Below are positions 1-11,159 of a stretch of 64,000 nt of DNA, in pieces; the first letter of the stretch is position 1; each line of letters begins with the position of its first letter. The translations under genes were made by a program, and so were the position numbers. The DNA lies in the NCBI GenBank assembly GCA_963824985.1, contig CAWGRQ010000024.1, positions 124,001 through 188,000 of the forward strand, read 5' to 3'. Source of the stretch: JAFNAG01 sp963824985. Lineage in GTDB: Bacteria > Acidobacteriota > UBA6911. A model generated the notes under the pieces. The model was given only the letters and a program-made list of their open reading frames with translations, was not told the DNA's origin and ran no database searches.

Positions 1-3000
1 ATTCAACGCATCCTCGATCCGGCCCTGCTGACTCTGACCGAGGGCATTTTTTGCCGCCTCAAGCTGGTTGGTTACGTCTTCCAGACCGGCGCGCACGAAA
101 TCTTCGCGCCCCATGATGAAGTCATAGTAGCCGCCTTCCAGGAGGCGATTCCCGCTGCGGATCCGATCCGGGAGTTGCTTGTCCCGGATGGTTCCGGCGG
201 CCTGGTTCAGTTTGCTGTTTGTATCCGGTTGGGTTCTTCGAGCCTGGCGCGCCAGATCTTCGATGCTCCCCTGCAGGTTTTGAACACGATCAGCCAGGGC
301 GTCTTTCCGCCCGGTAAGATCTTCGCGCTGCTTCTGGATTTCCTGCGTCCCGGCGTTTTGTGGATCCTGGGTCAATTTCTCGATCCCGGCGCGAATGCGG
401 TTCTGCTCGTTCAAAGCCGCGCGCGCTTCCTGGACCGCTTGCTCCACCCCCTGGCCGAGGCTGTTTTCCCGGCCGCGCGCGAGTGCTCGTTGCGCCTCCT
501 GCAACTGCTGGAGGGCCCGGGTTCCCTGGGCTCCGGCTGCCTGGCTGTTGCGTTGCTGGTTCTGCAGTGCCTGCTTCATCTGCTGGATGGCCTGCTGCAG
601 CTGGTTGTCGGCCTGGCTCAGCTCAGGCGAGCTCCGTTCCCGTGAGAGGCGCTGCAACTGCCGCTGGAGCTGTTCGGCTTCATCGAGCAACTGCTGTTGG
701 CTCTGGGCTGAGCCGCCCCCGCCCGATGCCGAACCACCCGGTTGGCCTTGCCGGCCTTGTTGACTCTGCTGCCCCTGCTGACCTTGCTGACCCTGCTGCC
801 CCTGCTGGCCTTGCGCCGCACCAGCGGAGGCCGTGGAACTGCCCGGGGGACGGCCGTTCAGCCGATTCCTTTCATTCAGCTGCTGCTGACGTTGTGCGAG
901 CTCCTTGAGGCGCTGCATCGCTTCATCGACCTGCTGGTCCCGGGCCTGCTGTTCGCCGCGTTGCACGGTTTCGTACTGGTTCTTGAGCTTGTTCATTTCC
1001 AGTTCGAACAGGTCCGCCAGGTCCTGAGCGCTGGCTCCCGACTGCCCGCCGCCCCCCCCGCCGCCCTGCTGGTTCTGGAAAGAAATCTGGATCTCCTTGA
1101 ACAGACTGTCGGCGCGCAGCAACTGCTGCAGCGCCCGCTGTTCTTCGGGAAGCGCATCGGACGGCTTCTCGGCTCCGAGATTGACCGCGGCCTTACCCAT
1201 CTCCTCCGCGGCCTTTTTCATATATTCGCCCAGCTGAGCAAATTCCTTGCTTACCTCGAGCGCGCCCCGGCGAGTGAGGCGTTCGATCAGCCCCTGGGTC
1301 TGTGCCTGGATTTTGCTCTCGATCAGAGCCAGCGATTTCAGGTTGTCCCGATATTCCTTGGGGTCCAGGATCTCCTTGTCCCGGATAAGTTTGAACGTTG
1401 CGCTGATGACGTCCTTCTGCTGTTGGATGAGTTCCTGCTGCCCTCCCTCATTGCCGCTCCCGCCCTCACCACCACCGCCCCCTCCGGCCTGCTGGCTCTG
1501 GGTATACTTCTGTTCGAACGGGCGCACCTGGATAAAATAGATATCCGAGCCCGCCGCGCCGGGGCCGGTGGCATTGTTGGTATCGATCGCCCTGGCGTAA
1601 TAGGAGATCATATCCCCGGGCTGCAATCCAAACTCTTCCAGGAAAAAAGTGTGCGTGGCGATCGTGGAGGTTTCGCCCGCCTTTGCGGGGGAGAGATCGA
1701 TCGTCTTTTCCGGGCCGCCATTCACCGAGTAGCGCAGCTCGACCTTGCTCAACCCGATATCGTCTTCCGCCTTGATCTCCGAAAAAACCTCTTCGACATT
1801 GGTGGCGCGCACATCACGCATCGGCTTGGTGATCGTCACCTTCGGCAACGCATCGGAGAGCGCTTCGATCTCATACTCAGCCGACCCGGCATAAGGATCG
1901 CCCCGCCTATCGGTAAGCTGTACGACATAGGACCCGGAACGCGACAGGGTCAGCTGGCCGTGAAACCTCTGATCCCCGCCCGCGCTGAGCTGCAGCGTGG
2001 ACCGATCGTCAAAGAGCAACCGGGCGGATTGCGCCGGCTCGCTGGTGTGGATCACCAGATCCACCCGCGTGCCCTTGAGAGCGGAAATATCTCCCGCGCC
2101 CTCAACCTTTTCCACGGGCATTCTTGTATATGCGGGGTACGTATAGGTCAGATCGATATTGTCGACCCGGGGAGCATCCACGACCTTGATGGCATGGGTT
2201 TTGGAGCGAACCTCCTTTGCTTCGACGTAATAGCGCATGGATGATTGCACATCCACGAAAAGGTAGAGGAAATCGCTGCCAAACGTTTCCGGTTCCATGG
2301 CCGCCGCAGTCCAGGTGGTCGAGGTCTCCGGCTGAACATAGAGTTTGACCTCGGGTGCATCAAAGCCGAGGAGGAGGGCTCTTACCTGCTGATCGCTCCC
2401 CCTGACGATCTCCACATCGCCGGGTTGGACTTCGATCACGGCGGTTGCGCGCGGAGACGCTTCCGTCCACTGGACATAGAGACGGTCGAATCCGTACTGG
2501 AAAAAGGGGGGCCCCCAGTTAAGCAGAACGAGCAGGACCAGGAACGTTCCGGTCACCATCACACCGTAAAACGTCAGGCGTTTGCGATCGAGGAAGACGG
2601 AGAAGTCCACCCGGCCCGTCTTCTCGATAGCATCCTGAATCAACAGGTCCAGCATTCCTGTAGAGACACCGGCCCCCTGGCCGAACTCTACGGCTGTGAT
2701 CAGTCGATCTTCGAGCTGTGGATAGCGTTCTTCAACATATTGCGCAATCTGAATGTCCGTAATCCGGCGCCGCAACGGAATGATGAAAAACCGGACAGCC
2801 ACCGCGATCGCCGCGGCGCCGGTCAGCACGCGCATAGCCCAGACGGCGCCGGGCTTGAACCCGAACAGGTCGGCCCCCCACACACCAAGGATCAGAAGGG
2901 CGATCGTCGAAGCCAGGAAAAAGGCCAGCCCCTTTGCCATCCTCTGCAGGCGCCACCGGCGGCGCACGATTCGAATGCGTGACAGCAGGCTCTGATATTT

Positions 3001-3006
3001 ACTCAT
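1..3006 (-). CDS. DUF4175-like membrane protein, Gln/Gly-rich (3' end beyond window)
   Basis: Open from an ATG at 3006 to the window edge, 1002 codons without a stop; the C-terminus is missing. Visible are three hydrophobic segments (about residues 24-47, 52-77 and 144-164), a long beta-rich middle with Ig-like stretches, then from about residue 500 a low-complexity part with poly-Gly and repeated Gln-Gln-Gly units between long Gln/Glu/Ala helices likely to be coiled coils. This is the architecture of the DUF4175 proteins that close BatA/MoxR-type clusters. It follows the BatA-like gene by 47 bases and is the last visible member of the cluster. The role is unknown; by context it is a membrane-anchored, mostly periplasmic partner of the VWA proteins. 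Family assignment is from architecture and neighbourhood, not from a search. Confidence 0.8.
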   Translation of the reverse strand, partial: MSKYQSLLSRIRIVRRRWRLQRMAKGLAFFLASTIALLILGVWGADLFGFKPGAVWAMRVLTGAAAIAVAVRFFIIPLRRRITDIQIAQYVEERYPQLEDRLITAVEFGQGAGVSTGMLDLLIQDAIEKTGRVDFSVFLDRKRLTFYGVMVTGTFLVLLVLLNWGPPFFQYGFDRLYVQWTEASPRATAVIEVQPGDVEIVRGSDQQVRALLLGFDAPEVKLYVQPETSTTWTAAAMEPETFGSDFLYLFVDVQSSMRYYVEAKEVRSKTHAIKVVDAPRVDNIDLTYTYPAYTRMPVEKVEGAGDISALKGTRVDLVIHTSEPAQSARLLFDDRSTLQLSAGGDQRFHGQLTLSRSGSYVVQLTDRRGDPYAGSAEYEIEALSDALPKVTITKPMRDVRATNVEEVFSEIKAEDDIGLSKVELRYSVNGGPEKTIDLSPAKAGETSTIATHTFFLEEFGLQPGDMISYYARAIDTNNATGPGAAGSDIYFIQVRPFEQKYTQSQQAGGGGGGEGGSGNEGGQQELIQQQKDVISATFKLIRDKEILDPKEYRDNLKSLALIESKIQAQTQGLIERLTRRGALEVSKEFAQLGEYMKKAAEEMGKAAVNLGAEKPSDALPEEQRALQQLLRADSLFKEIQISFQNQQGGGGGGGQSGASAQDLADLFELEMNKLKNQYETVQRGEQQARDQQVDEAMQRLKELAQRQQQLNERNRLNGRPPGSSTASAGAAQGQQGQQGQQGQQGQQSQQGRQGQPGGSASGGGGSAQSQQQLLDEAEQLQRQLQRLSRERSSPELSQADNQLQQAIQQMKQALQNQQRNSQAAGAQGTRALQQLQEAQRALARGRENSLGQGVEQAVQEARAALNEQNRIRAGIEKLTQDPQNAGTQEIQKQREDLTGRKDALADRVQNLQGSIEDLARQARRTQPDTNSKLNQAAGTIRDKQLPDRIRSGNRLLEGGYYDFIMGREDFVRAGLEDVTNQLEAAKNALGQSQQGRIEDALN

Positions 3007-3053
3007 GGTCGCCTCCGGCCGCGTGGCGGCACTCCCTTGCTGATAGTTTTACC

Positions 3054-5168
3054 TTATTCCGGCTTCAAGATAAAGCGATTGGCCAGCAGGCCTTCAAGAA
3101 CCAGGGCCGCCAGCATCGCCAGCAGCAGGTAACGCCACCATCGCGCTCTCTGGTCCTTTTCCTCGGCGGTCGGGAGTTCATCGCTGGCGAATGCGGCCGG
3201 CTCTTTCGCTTCCGAGGATATCCATCCCGCCGCCATCTCCTCCGAATTTCCATGCGCCAGGTCCGATTCGCGCGCCGCTGGGTTTACGGCCACACTGGTG
3301 TTGAGATCCGCGGTCCGGATTTCATAAAATCCGGCGGCATCGAGCGCCACCGCATCGGCTCCCGGCGCCAGGGCCAGCCGGCGCCGTGCCGGATCCATTA
3401 CCACGATGGCCTGATTCAGGTTCACGTTTCCTTTTCCCCGGCGGATGGCGGCTTCCACCAGCAGCTTTTTCGGAGCGATGGTATCCCCCACATCCATCCA
3501 CTGGCGTTCCTGGCGAAAGTTTTCCAGATAGCGGAGCATCTGATGCCACAAGGGGGCAAAAACGGCCTTGACCGGAAGATCGTTGGTGGCATCGTCGGCG
3601 GAGCTGGCGAATACGAGGACGCGCCCCTTATCTATATCGGCCGCAACCAGCGCCGGGTCACCATTGTCGAAACGCGCGAGGATCTGGGCTCCCGCGGAAA
3701 CCGACAATCGCGCGTGCCCGTAAAATCTCGCGCCGGAGAAGGTCCCGGAATTGGGGGCATCAAAGGGGCGGAAGATCGGGTGATCCATGCGCAGGTCCGT
3801 CAGCAGAGCATAATCGTCTGAAGGCCGGGCGCCCGGACGGCGACCGGGACTTTTCGCCGGATCCTCTACCGCGATGGGCAGCCACGAGGCGAAGGAGCGC
3901 CCAAAATCGGCGGCCAGGGCTCCATCGGCAAGCACGATCACAAGCCCGCCTCCCGCCTTGACGAAATCCCTTAACCGGTCCTGTATCCCGGTTCCCGAAC
4001 CGGGTGCATTGTTCCAGATCAACAGGCCACCCGTGATTGCCCCTGCCGCTTCGAACTGCCGTGGTGTCATCTGGGTCAGGCGATATCGCGAAACCGTGGA
4101 CAGATTGAGCGCATTCGCCAGGAAGAAGCCGGGCGCGCGCCCACCCCGGCCCGCATCCGGGTTTTCTACTGATACGACCGGGATTTTGGAACGTGCCTCC
4201 AGGGTCATCGCAAAGCGATTATCTCTGGCGAGGCCCGCATCCTCAACCTCAAGCGCGACATTGTGCAGGCCGGGGATCAACCCTGCCAACTGAAATTCCA
4301 CTCCCTGCAAGGCCCCTTTGGCGACCTCCACGCGTTTCTCTTCCACCACCCGGTCATCCACAAGCATGGTCACCCGCGTGCCATTTCGATCTTCGTTCCC
4401 GAAGTTGACGACGGAAAAACGGATCTTCAGCCCCCCGCCTTTGGCCTCTTCCCCTTCGAGCACCTGGACTTCACCAAGAGCCAGGTTGCTGAACTGATCC
4501 GAGCCCACATCAACGCGCTGCAACTCGATTCCGGAGCCGAGGCGGAAATCACTGTCATCGGCGGCCCAGCCGGACTTCTGAAAATCGGAGATGAGATGGA
4601 TGATGCGGCGGTCCGCGCCGGCATCGAGAGCGGATTTTTCCGCTATCTTGAGCGCCTGTCCGTATCGTGTCGTACGGTCGGTCAATGCGGCGCCGCGTTC
4701 AATCTCGTTCAGGACGACCCCGAAGTCGGTGGCCGGCAGCGTCAGGACGTCGGTCCGGTCGGAGAAGGTCAGAAGCGATACTTTGTCTCCAGGTTCCGCC
4801 CGGCGCACAATTCCGGCCGCTTCCGTGCGCGCCCGATCCCAGCGGTCGCCGTAGGCCATGCTCATCGAGTTATCGAGCAGAATGACATGGGCGCTGGTCA
4901 CCCGGCCGGGAGCGGCCGCGACCTGGGGCCGATCCAGGAAGGGGCGCATAAAGGCCAGCACCAGCAGGAGGAGCAACAGCAGGCGGAGCAGAAGCAGCAG
5001 CAGATGACGCAGTTTCTGATATCGTATGGTCCGCTTGCTCACCTTGCGCAGGAACATGAGGGTCGGGAACTCGATCTTCTGAGCGCTCTCCCGCTTGATG
5101 AGATGAAGCAGGATGGGCACTGCAGTCGCCAGCGCCCCGAGCAAAAAAAGCGGATTCACGAAATTCAT
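3054..5168 (-). CDS. BatA-like protein: N-terminal double-TM domain plus VWA domain
   Basis: 704 residues. The N-terminus (MNFVNPLFLLGALATAVPIL) is the classic BatA/aerotolerance double-transmembrane domain, with a second TM in the leucine-rich run at residues 58-75. A VWA domain follows; its metal-binding DxSxS is read as D-N-S-M-S near residue 97. The middle (about 380-560) resembles the glutamine-amidotransferase-like fold often found in such proteins, and a last TM lies close to the C-terminus. VWA proteins of this type are thought to be membrane partners of MoxR AAA ATPases, which lies upstream in the same cluster. The gene is intact, unlike the DUF58 and MoxR genes next to it. An intergenic repeat block separates it from DUF58, so it may be transcribed from a second promoter. 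Confidence 0.88.
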   Translation of the reverse strand: MNFVNPLFLLGALATAVPILLHLIKRESAQKIEFPTLMFLRKVSKRTIRYQKLRHLLLLLLRLLLLLLLVLAFMRPFLDRPQVAAAPGRVTSAHVILLDNSMSMAYGDRWDRARTEAAGIVRRAEPGDKVSLLTFSDRTDVLTLPATDFGVVLNEIERGAALTDRTTRYGQALKIAEKSALDAGADRRIIHLISDFQKSGWAADDSDFRLGSGIELQRVDVGSDQFSNLALGEVQVLEGEEAKGGGLKIRFSVVNFGNEDRNGTRVTMLVDDRVVEEKRVEVAKGALQGVEFQLAGLIPGLHNVALEVEDAGLARDNRFAMTLEARSKIPVVSVENPDAGRGGRAPGFFLANALNLSTVSRYRLTQMTPRQFEAAGAITGGLLIWNNAPGSGTGIQDRLRDFVKAGGGLVIVLADGALAADFGRSFASWLPIAVEDPAKSPGRRPGARPSDDYALLTDLRMDHPIFRPFDAPNSGTFSGARFYGHARLSVSAGAQILARFDNGDPALVAADIDKGRVLVFASSADDATNDLPVKAVFAPLWHQMLRYLENFRQERQWMDVGDTIAPKKLLVEAAIRRGKGNVNLNQAIVVMDPARRRLALAPGADAVALDAAGFYEIRTADLNTSVAVNPAARESDLAHGNSEEMAAGWISSEAKEPAAFASDELPTAEEKDQRARWWRYLLLAMLAALVLEGLLANRFILKPE

Positions 5169-5224
5169 TTCCTACCCCTGCTCCGAAAAAAGAGCTGAAT
5201 GAGGTGGTGCCAATCAACTCGTTT

Positions 5225-5490
5225 ATTTCTGTGCCGCCCTTTCAGGGCTTGAATTCTCCGTGCCTCTCTACCCAGGGCTTACGCCCTGGGCTGTGCTATT
5301 CCGCCCTTTCAGGGCTGGGCGGCTCACGACCGCGACAATCCTGAAGAGTCAGGCAGTTTATGACTGCAACAATCCCGAAGGGTCAGGCAGTTCACGACTG
5401 CCATAATCCCGAAGGGATGGCGCAGCAAAGCCCAGGGCGTGAGCCCTGGGAACACAGGATCGAGCTGGCCCGAGCCCTGTAAGGGCGGCG
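5225..5490. repeat. Composite intergenic repeat: hairpins and three 34-bp tandem units
   Basis: Between the BatA-like and DUF58 genes (450 bp without a gene). It holds GCCCTTTCAGGGC-type short palindromes, a hairpin of the form CCCAGGGCTTACGCCCTGGG near 5262-5290, then three tandem 34-bp units at 5319-5420, each with a small palindrome (GCAGT...ACTGC) and a CCCGAAGGG-type palindrome, and finally a second CCCAGGGC...GCCCTGGG hairpin near 5431-5455. No coding signal. It resembles REP-type dispersed palindromes. In the RNA it would form several stable hairpins between two genes of one operon. Confidence 0.75.
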
Positions 5491-5618
5491 CAGAGACAGC
5501 GCGATGAGAGCACACCTTTTCACTCATAGTCGGGTGCCTCCAAACCGCATGAGCGACTGTCCCGGGATCGCGGTCCGGCGACTCGGCCCACCCACCGGCC
5601 GGCCGGGCCGCCGGTCAA

Positions 5619-6534
5619 TCAGTACAATTGCGCCCTCCGCGCCAGGTACGTGAACAACGCCTGGTCAAGCGGCTGAGTTGTTTCCATGAGCGTATAATCC
5701 ATGCGGTCTTTCTGGCACTCCATCTCGAAGTCCGCGATCTGACCGCGGATCAGCTTCCGGTATTCCTGGCGGATGAAAATCCGGGATGACATGCATTTCG
5801 GCTCGGGTCTCCATGTCGACAAACTGGGCGCTCCGCAAAATCGAAGCGCAGCTCGGCCGGATCCAGGATCTGAAACACGATCACGTCATTGCCGCGGAAT
5901 AGGCCAGATGTCGCAGCCCGTTCATCACCTGCTCGGGATCATCATAAAGATCCGAAATCACGATCACAATGCCGCGCCGTCGCAGCCTCTCCGCCACCTG
6001 ACCAGGGGCTTCACGAAGCTGTTTTCGCGCTCCGGCCGCAGGCCCTCGATCGCATGCAGCACCGTGTTCAGATGCCCGATGCTGCCGCGCGCCGGAACCA
6101 AATCGCTCACGTGCTCGTCGAAAGAGACAAACCCGACGCCGTCTCTCTGCTTGAAGGCGAAGTAGCCCAGGGAGGCGGCCAGATACTGGCCATACTCCAG
6201 CTTGGTCATTCCCCGGCTGCCATAAGCCATGGACCGGCTGCAGTCCAGGATCAAATGAATGCTGGTGTTGGTTTCTCCTTCGTACTCTTTGACAAAAAAC
6301 CGATCCGTGCGCCCATACACTTTCCAGTCAATCTTCCGGATATCGTCCCCCGGCCGATAAGGCCTGTACTCCGCGAAGTTCACGCTGAAGCCCAGATGCG
6401 GGGATCGATGCAGTCCGGAGATAAATCCCTCGACGACGGTGCGCGCAACCAGCTCGAGGGACGCAATGCGCGTCAGCGCTCTGGGATCGATGAAGCGCGT
6501 CGGTTGCGGTACGGTTGCCTGGAAGTCGACTCAT
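5619..6534 (-). pseudogene. DUF58 (VWA-like) protein, interrupted by frameshifts
   Basis: The DUF58 reading is clear but needs at least three frames. The segment at 6383-5964 carries the family hallmark YRPGDDIRKIDWKVYGRTD and a VWA-like DCSRSM motif; the segment upstream reads FIDPRALTRIASLELVAR and is blocked by a TGA just before it; the last segment (5822-5619) ends QALFTYLARRAQLY, a normal C-terminus. DUF58 proteins accompany MoxR ATPases and are thought to be their substrates or partners. Full length would be about 300 residues, as usual. Either indel errors or decay; the family call is firm, the state of the gene is not. Confidence 0.8.
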
Positions 6535-6536
6535 AG

Positions 6537-7627
6537 TCAATCATCTTTCAACTGCGATTGACGATTGTCACAGCACTCGCTTCCAACTGGTATAAGCCCT
6601 GATTTCGGCACCGGAACCGCTTCCAGCAGCCGGCGGATGATTTCCTCGGTCGTGATCTTCTGCGATTCCGCGTGGAAATTGGTCAGGATCCGGTGGCGCA
6701 TCACCGGATACGCCAGCGCCTGGACATCTTCGATGGACACGTTGAATCGTCCGTTCAGCAGCGCGCGCGCCTTGCCGCGCCAGCATCAGGTATTGCGCGC
6801 GCGCCGGACTGGCGCCCCAGTTCACCTACTCCTTGATGAAATCCAAGCCCTCCGTTCTGTCCGGGCGGCTGGCGCGCACCAGCGCAACGGCATAGCGCGA
6901 GACCGATTCCGGAGCCGGGGACGCGCCGAACCAGTTTCTGGAATTCGAGATATCCGCACCCGTCACATGATCCGCGTCGAGGTCGAATGTCCTGCTGTAC
7001 CGTGGTTTCGTGTCACCACCTGATGTTCGTCCTCTGCGCTCAGATAGTCGATGACGATGTTGAACATGAACCGGTCCAGCTGGGCTTCCGGCAGCGGATA
7101 GGTCCCTTCCAGCTCGATCGGGTTCTGGGTTGCCAGCACGAAGAACGGCCGCTCCATCGGATAGGTGACCCCTTGGACGGTGACCTGCAGCTCTTCCATC
7201 GCTTCCAGAAGCGCCGCCTGGGTTTTTGGCGGAGTGCGGTTGATCTCGTCCGCAAGCAGGATGTTTGCAAAAATCGGCCCTTTGACAAAGCGAGTTCGCG
7301 TTTTCCCGTGGCGCGCATCTTCCTGAATGATGTCCGTGCCGGTAATGTCCGCCGGCATCAGGTCCGGAGTAAACTGGATCCGCTTGAAGCTCAGATCGAG
7401 AATTTGGGCGAGAGTTTTGATCAGGAGCGTTTTGGCCAGGCCCGGAACTCCCGTAATCATGGAATGCGCCCCGACCAGCAGCGATATCATGACCTGTTCG
7501 ACGACCTCATCCTGGGCAATGATCACCTTGCGAAGTTCCGTCAGGATCTGCGGTGCCCGTGATTCAGTTTTTCGACCGATGCCGAATCATCATTGACGAC
7601 CTGCTGAAGTCCTCGTATTCCCATCAT
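6537..7627 (-). pseudogene. MoxR-family AAA ATPase, interrupted
   Basis: MoxR AAA+ chaperone-like ATPase. The piece at 7526-6963 holds the Walker A region GVPGLAKT, Walker B LLADEINRTPPKTQAALLEA and the sensor-1 region LATQNP. The N-terminal 22 residues are read from the ATG at 7627 in another frame, so one shift lies near 7560. Downstream the reading changes frame near 7000, 6960 and 6920, then a TAG falls where the family has Trp (before VNWGASP, near 6830), and one more shift near 6770 leads to the normal C-terminus ending SIEDVQALAYPVMRHRILTN...VPVPKSGLIP. So at least four indels plus one nonsense change. The order MoxR-DUF58-BatA is the standard one for this ATPase family. Confidence 0.82.
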
Positions 7628-7645
7628 GTCGCATGCTTCCTGCTC

Positions 7646-8458
7646 CTAGTGCGTCAAGGCATACATGACGTAGTTGACGCCGTACTTGATATGCTTCATT
7701 GGTATCTTTCGATCGGCATGAAACGGATCGTCGACCACTCCCAGTAGTCGCTGATGTCGTTGTTGTAGTCGACCACCATCATGAGCCGTCCGTTGTCGTC
7801 TCTCATTCCAAAGTACTGCGGTCGGAGCGTTTCGCGAATAGGGAGGTTCGAGATTCAGATTCGAAATGTCGTAAAAACAGGTCCAGATCGGGTGCGTTGC
7901 GCGGCAGCTCCTCCAGGGAGCGATCCGGGAAGACCAGCCTCATCTGGTTGATGAAGTTGTTCAGCTCATTCTCTCCGCGGAAGTCATCCACGATCAGGAA
8001 ACCGCCCCGGAGGAGATACTCGCGCCATCCTGTGCGCTTCCTTTCCGACAGCTGCATGTATCCGACCTCGCACAGGTAGGCGATCGGATATTTGAAGACA
8101 TCGTCGTTCTGAAAGGACTAATGATGTGCCCGCCCGGGTTCACATCGAGCTTGGTTACTTCGGCCATGATCTTCATGAGATGCTCTTCGGAGGCCGGCCA
8201 GTCGTGGCTCCAGGGAGCCTGGCCGCCCCCGCCGCGTCCCCTCCGGCCAAAGCCGAAAAACGACGTTGAGAAACGGATGCGCGCGAGCGTGAACCGGTTT
8301 TCGACGCGCGGCAGCTCCTGCTGGGCCTGCACCCACCAGATCCCTATGGAGAAGACGGTCAGCGCCAGAAGAGTCCAGGCGATCCTGCGCCTGATGATGC
8401 CGCGCCCCGCCCCGTTCCGGATCCGGCGCCAGACAGACCATTCCCCGGCCATGTTCAT
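7646..8458 (-). pseudogene. DUF4159 domain protein, interrupted by frameshifts
   Basis: Starts at the ATG that overlaps the stop of the TPR gluzincin gene (ATGA at 8455-8458) with a TM segment at about residues 26-42. The reading continues through FTLARIRF and a Gly/Arg-rich loop to PGGHI near 8115, shifts frame to YLCEVGYMQLSERKRTGWREYL (8057 downwards), then shifts again after FAKRSDRSTL (near 7805) to a tail ending in VMYALTH and a TAG at 7646. This is the DUF4159 pattern, a domain with a Rossmann/amidotransferase-like fold that typically sits next to MoxR. About 270 residues when joined. Function unknown. Confidence 0.75.
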
Positions 8459-11159
8459 CGCGATCCTCCACTCAGCTTCAGCAGCAGCTGCTGTGCCTTT
8501 TCATAGGTCGGCGCAATCTCGAGCGCGCGCAGCGTCTCGCGTTTTGCCTCGGCCTTTCTGCCGGCGCCGAGCAGAGCCCGCGCCAGGTTATAGTGCGCTT
8601 CCGCGGGATCCGGAGGGTTCAGACCCATCAGCGCCTGGTAGGCTGCAATTGCCGCGGCCCAGTTCCCCGATTCCAGGGCCGCCGCCCCGAGACCCGCATG
8701 GACACCCGCCTCATAGGGATCGATGTAGACCGACAATTCCAGGAATCGGCTCTGATCGGCCCAGTCCTTCCGTTTGCCGTAAAGCTCCGCGGCCCGGGTT
8801 AAGGGCAGAAGGGCGGTCTCCATCATACCGGGACCAACCGGTGAATTGGGCCAGGGCATCTTCCTCGCGGCCAAGGCCCAGGTACATCTCCCCGAGAATC
8901 TGATAAGGGTTGCCCGGCTCGACAAAATCCGGGAACAGGAGCTCCGCCTTTTTCAGATAGCCTTCGGCCGCTCCGTATGATTTTTCCTGCGCCAGCATGG
9001 CTCCGAGCTGGAGGTTAGCGAAAAAATCGTTCGGATTCCGGGCCAGCAGGGCAGTCAACGCCCCCTTGTCGGGCGGCGCGCCCGATGCCGCCGATGATAT
9101 CAGCCTCTGAAAATCCAGGCGCGCGGCGATCGGCGCCAGGCGCGCATCGAGAAAGGCGGCATACTGGCGGTCCAGCGTCGCGGCATCCCAGGCCGAGAGT
9201 CTGCAGGAAAACCTCCTCGGCCGGCTTGTTGGCCGCAAACAGTTCCAGCGATTGCCTGATTTTTTCGAACCCGAATTTTTCTTCGATCATGCTGCAGAAA
9301 AGCCCGGCCTGGAGATAGGAAAGCTCGATCTGCTCCGGAGACTTCGGGCGCATCATGCCGGCGTTGAGTTCGCTCACCTTCAGCAGGCGGCCCTCCTTAT
9401 AGGCCTTGATGAAGCCGGCCGTGAGGTCATCCCCCCACCCCGGCCGGGCTCGCTGCTCCTCGTAAACGGAGAGCCCTTCGGAATACCACCGCGGGATGTT
9501 GTGCCTGGTCATCTGGAGGGTCATCACATGGGCGAATTCGTGCCAGAGGGTCGATCCCCAGTTGAACTCCCCGGGCTTGCGCGCGCGTGGCGAGTCCAGC
9601 GCCACGACTTTGCCGAAACAGACCCCCAGAGCACCCAACCCCGGCAGACCCAGCGTGCGCACGGCGAACCCGCCGTGATCGGGAAAAATTTCGATTTGCA
9701 GCGGCCCTTCGGGGGTGAATCCGTACCGTTTCGACATCTGCGCGAAGGCCTCGTCGGCCAGCTTGGTCGCATACGGCGGCAGGACCGCGCCGTCTTCCTT
9801 CGACATGCGGAAGATGAAATGTTCGCTGCGGACGGGCACGAATCGATCCATCTGATCCAGAAGATCGAGGGTGTTGAAAGCCCAGACGTTGTACGGGTCT
9901 CCCTTGAAGGCGCGTTCCACCATGGCCCGGCCTTCACCAAGCTCGCCGGTGCGCATGAGGTTCATTCCCATGCTGGCAAACGCGGGAAACAATCCCGGGC
10001 TCAGAGCGACCGCCTTACGATCGAACTCCACGGCTTCCTGGTACTTCCTGCGCATGACCAGGTTTTCGGCCAGGGTGTAATAAAGCCGCCCGTAATTCGG
10101 ATTGATCCCCAGGATCTGTTTTTCGATTCGGGCGAATGCCGGTTGATCGCCGCGGATCTGATGATAGACCGCTTCGAAGCTGAGGGTTTCCAGATCCCGA
10201 GGGTTGACCGAGAGCGCGCGTTGGATCTGCCGGAGGGCCTCATCGTAGCGTTCATCCTGAAAACGCAGTTCCGCAAGCAGGTTCAGACCCGGCACAAAGT
10301 TGGGATTGATCTCCAGCGCGGCGCGCGTGAAGTTTTCGATCTCGCTGGTGCTTTCGTATTGCTTCGCCAGCGCCAGGCCGACCAGCGCGGCAGGGTACGA
10401 CTTATTGATCTTCAGGCAGTCGCGGAACACGCCGCTGGCGTCGGTGAAATTGTACTTCTCCAGAAACAGGTAGCCAAAATTGCAGAGGGCTTCCAGCGGG
10501 GTTTCCGCGCCGGGCTTTTCGCCGGTGGCATCTATGAAAATGTCCTTGGCATCCTGGATATAGCCGCGCCGCCAGGCCGCAAGCGCCATCACACCCAGAT
10601 CCCGGCCGCCCGTGACCCGCCCGCCGCGGTACTCGTCCAGGAGTCCGTCCCAGAGCGCATTCGATTCAGCCCCGCGCCCGACCATCTCGAGGACCCCGGC
10701 CAGATCGGCCGTCGCGGCGCGGCGCATCGAGCCTCCCAGCGCCAGGGCGCGGCGCAGATGCTCTTCTGCGCCCGCATAATCCCCGATCGCCAGGGCGGAC
10801 CGGCCGCGCTCGAGGTGCAATTCCGCGGCATCCGGGCGCCGTTTCAGGAAATCATCGCCGCGCCGGCAAGCCTCCTGGTAGGCCCCGGTCTCCCGCAGCG
10901 TCTGCAGCAGGCCCACCTGGCTTTCGGCACGATCGGGTTGTGCCTGCAGGGCGGCTTCAAATCCCCGCCGCGCCTGGTCATACTCCCCGGCCCGCAGCGC
11001 CGTCCCGGCGTCGGCGCCGGACTGCTCCGGACGCTCACGCCACGCCGAGCAGTTCCCCACGCCCAGCAACAGCAGACCCGACAGGCACAAAACACCCGAA
11101 AGCGCATGTCGCGTGTTTCGGGACTTCCGGCACATCGCGATCGTTTCCATAGGCGTCAC
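8455..11159 (-). CDS. TPR protein with gluzincin (peptidase MA-like) domain, two frameshifts
   Basis: About 900 residues when joined. An N-terminal signal/lipoprotein-like segment (VLCLSGLLLLGVGNCSAW) is followed by some ten tetratricopeptide repeats, then a metallopeptidase domain: HEFAHVMTLQ (HExxH) with Glu in WYSEGLSVYEE about 20 residues later, which is the gluzincin arrangement of peptidase MA-like families. More TPRs follow. The reading shifts frame near 9195 (after EEVFLQTLGL) and near 8840 (after ALAQFTGW) and then runs to a normal end at 8455. Start: GTG at 11159, overlapping the caspase-like stop as GTGA; ATG at 11150 is the alternative. The 3' end overlaps the DUF4159 start. Probably an exported, substrate-binding protease; its substrate is unknown. 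Confidence 0.85.

Noticed and set aside
742..2244. A 500-codon plus-strand open frame opposite the DUF4175-like gene
   Set aside because: Leu-rich translation that mirrors the Gln-rich repeats of the minus strand; the minus-strand frame is longer and coherent.
5319..5420. CRISPR-like array
   Set aside because: The three 34-bp units are directly adjacent with no spacers, and no cas gene is present.
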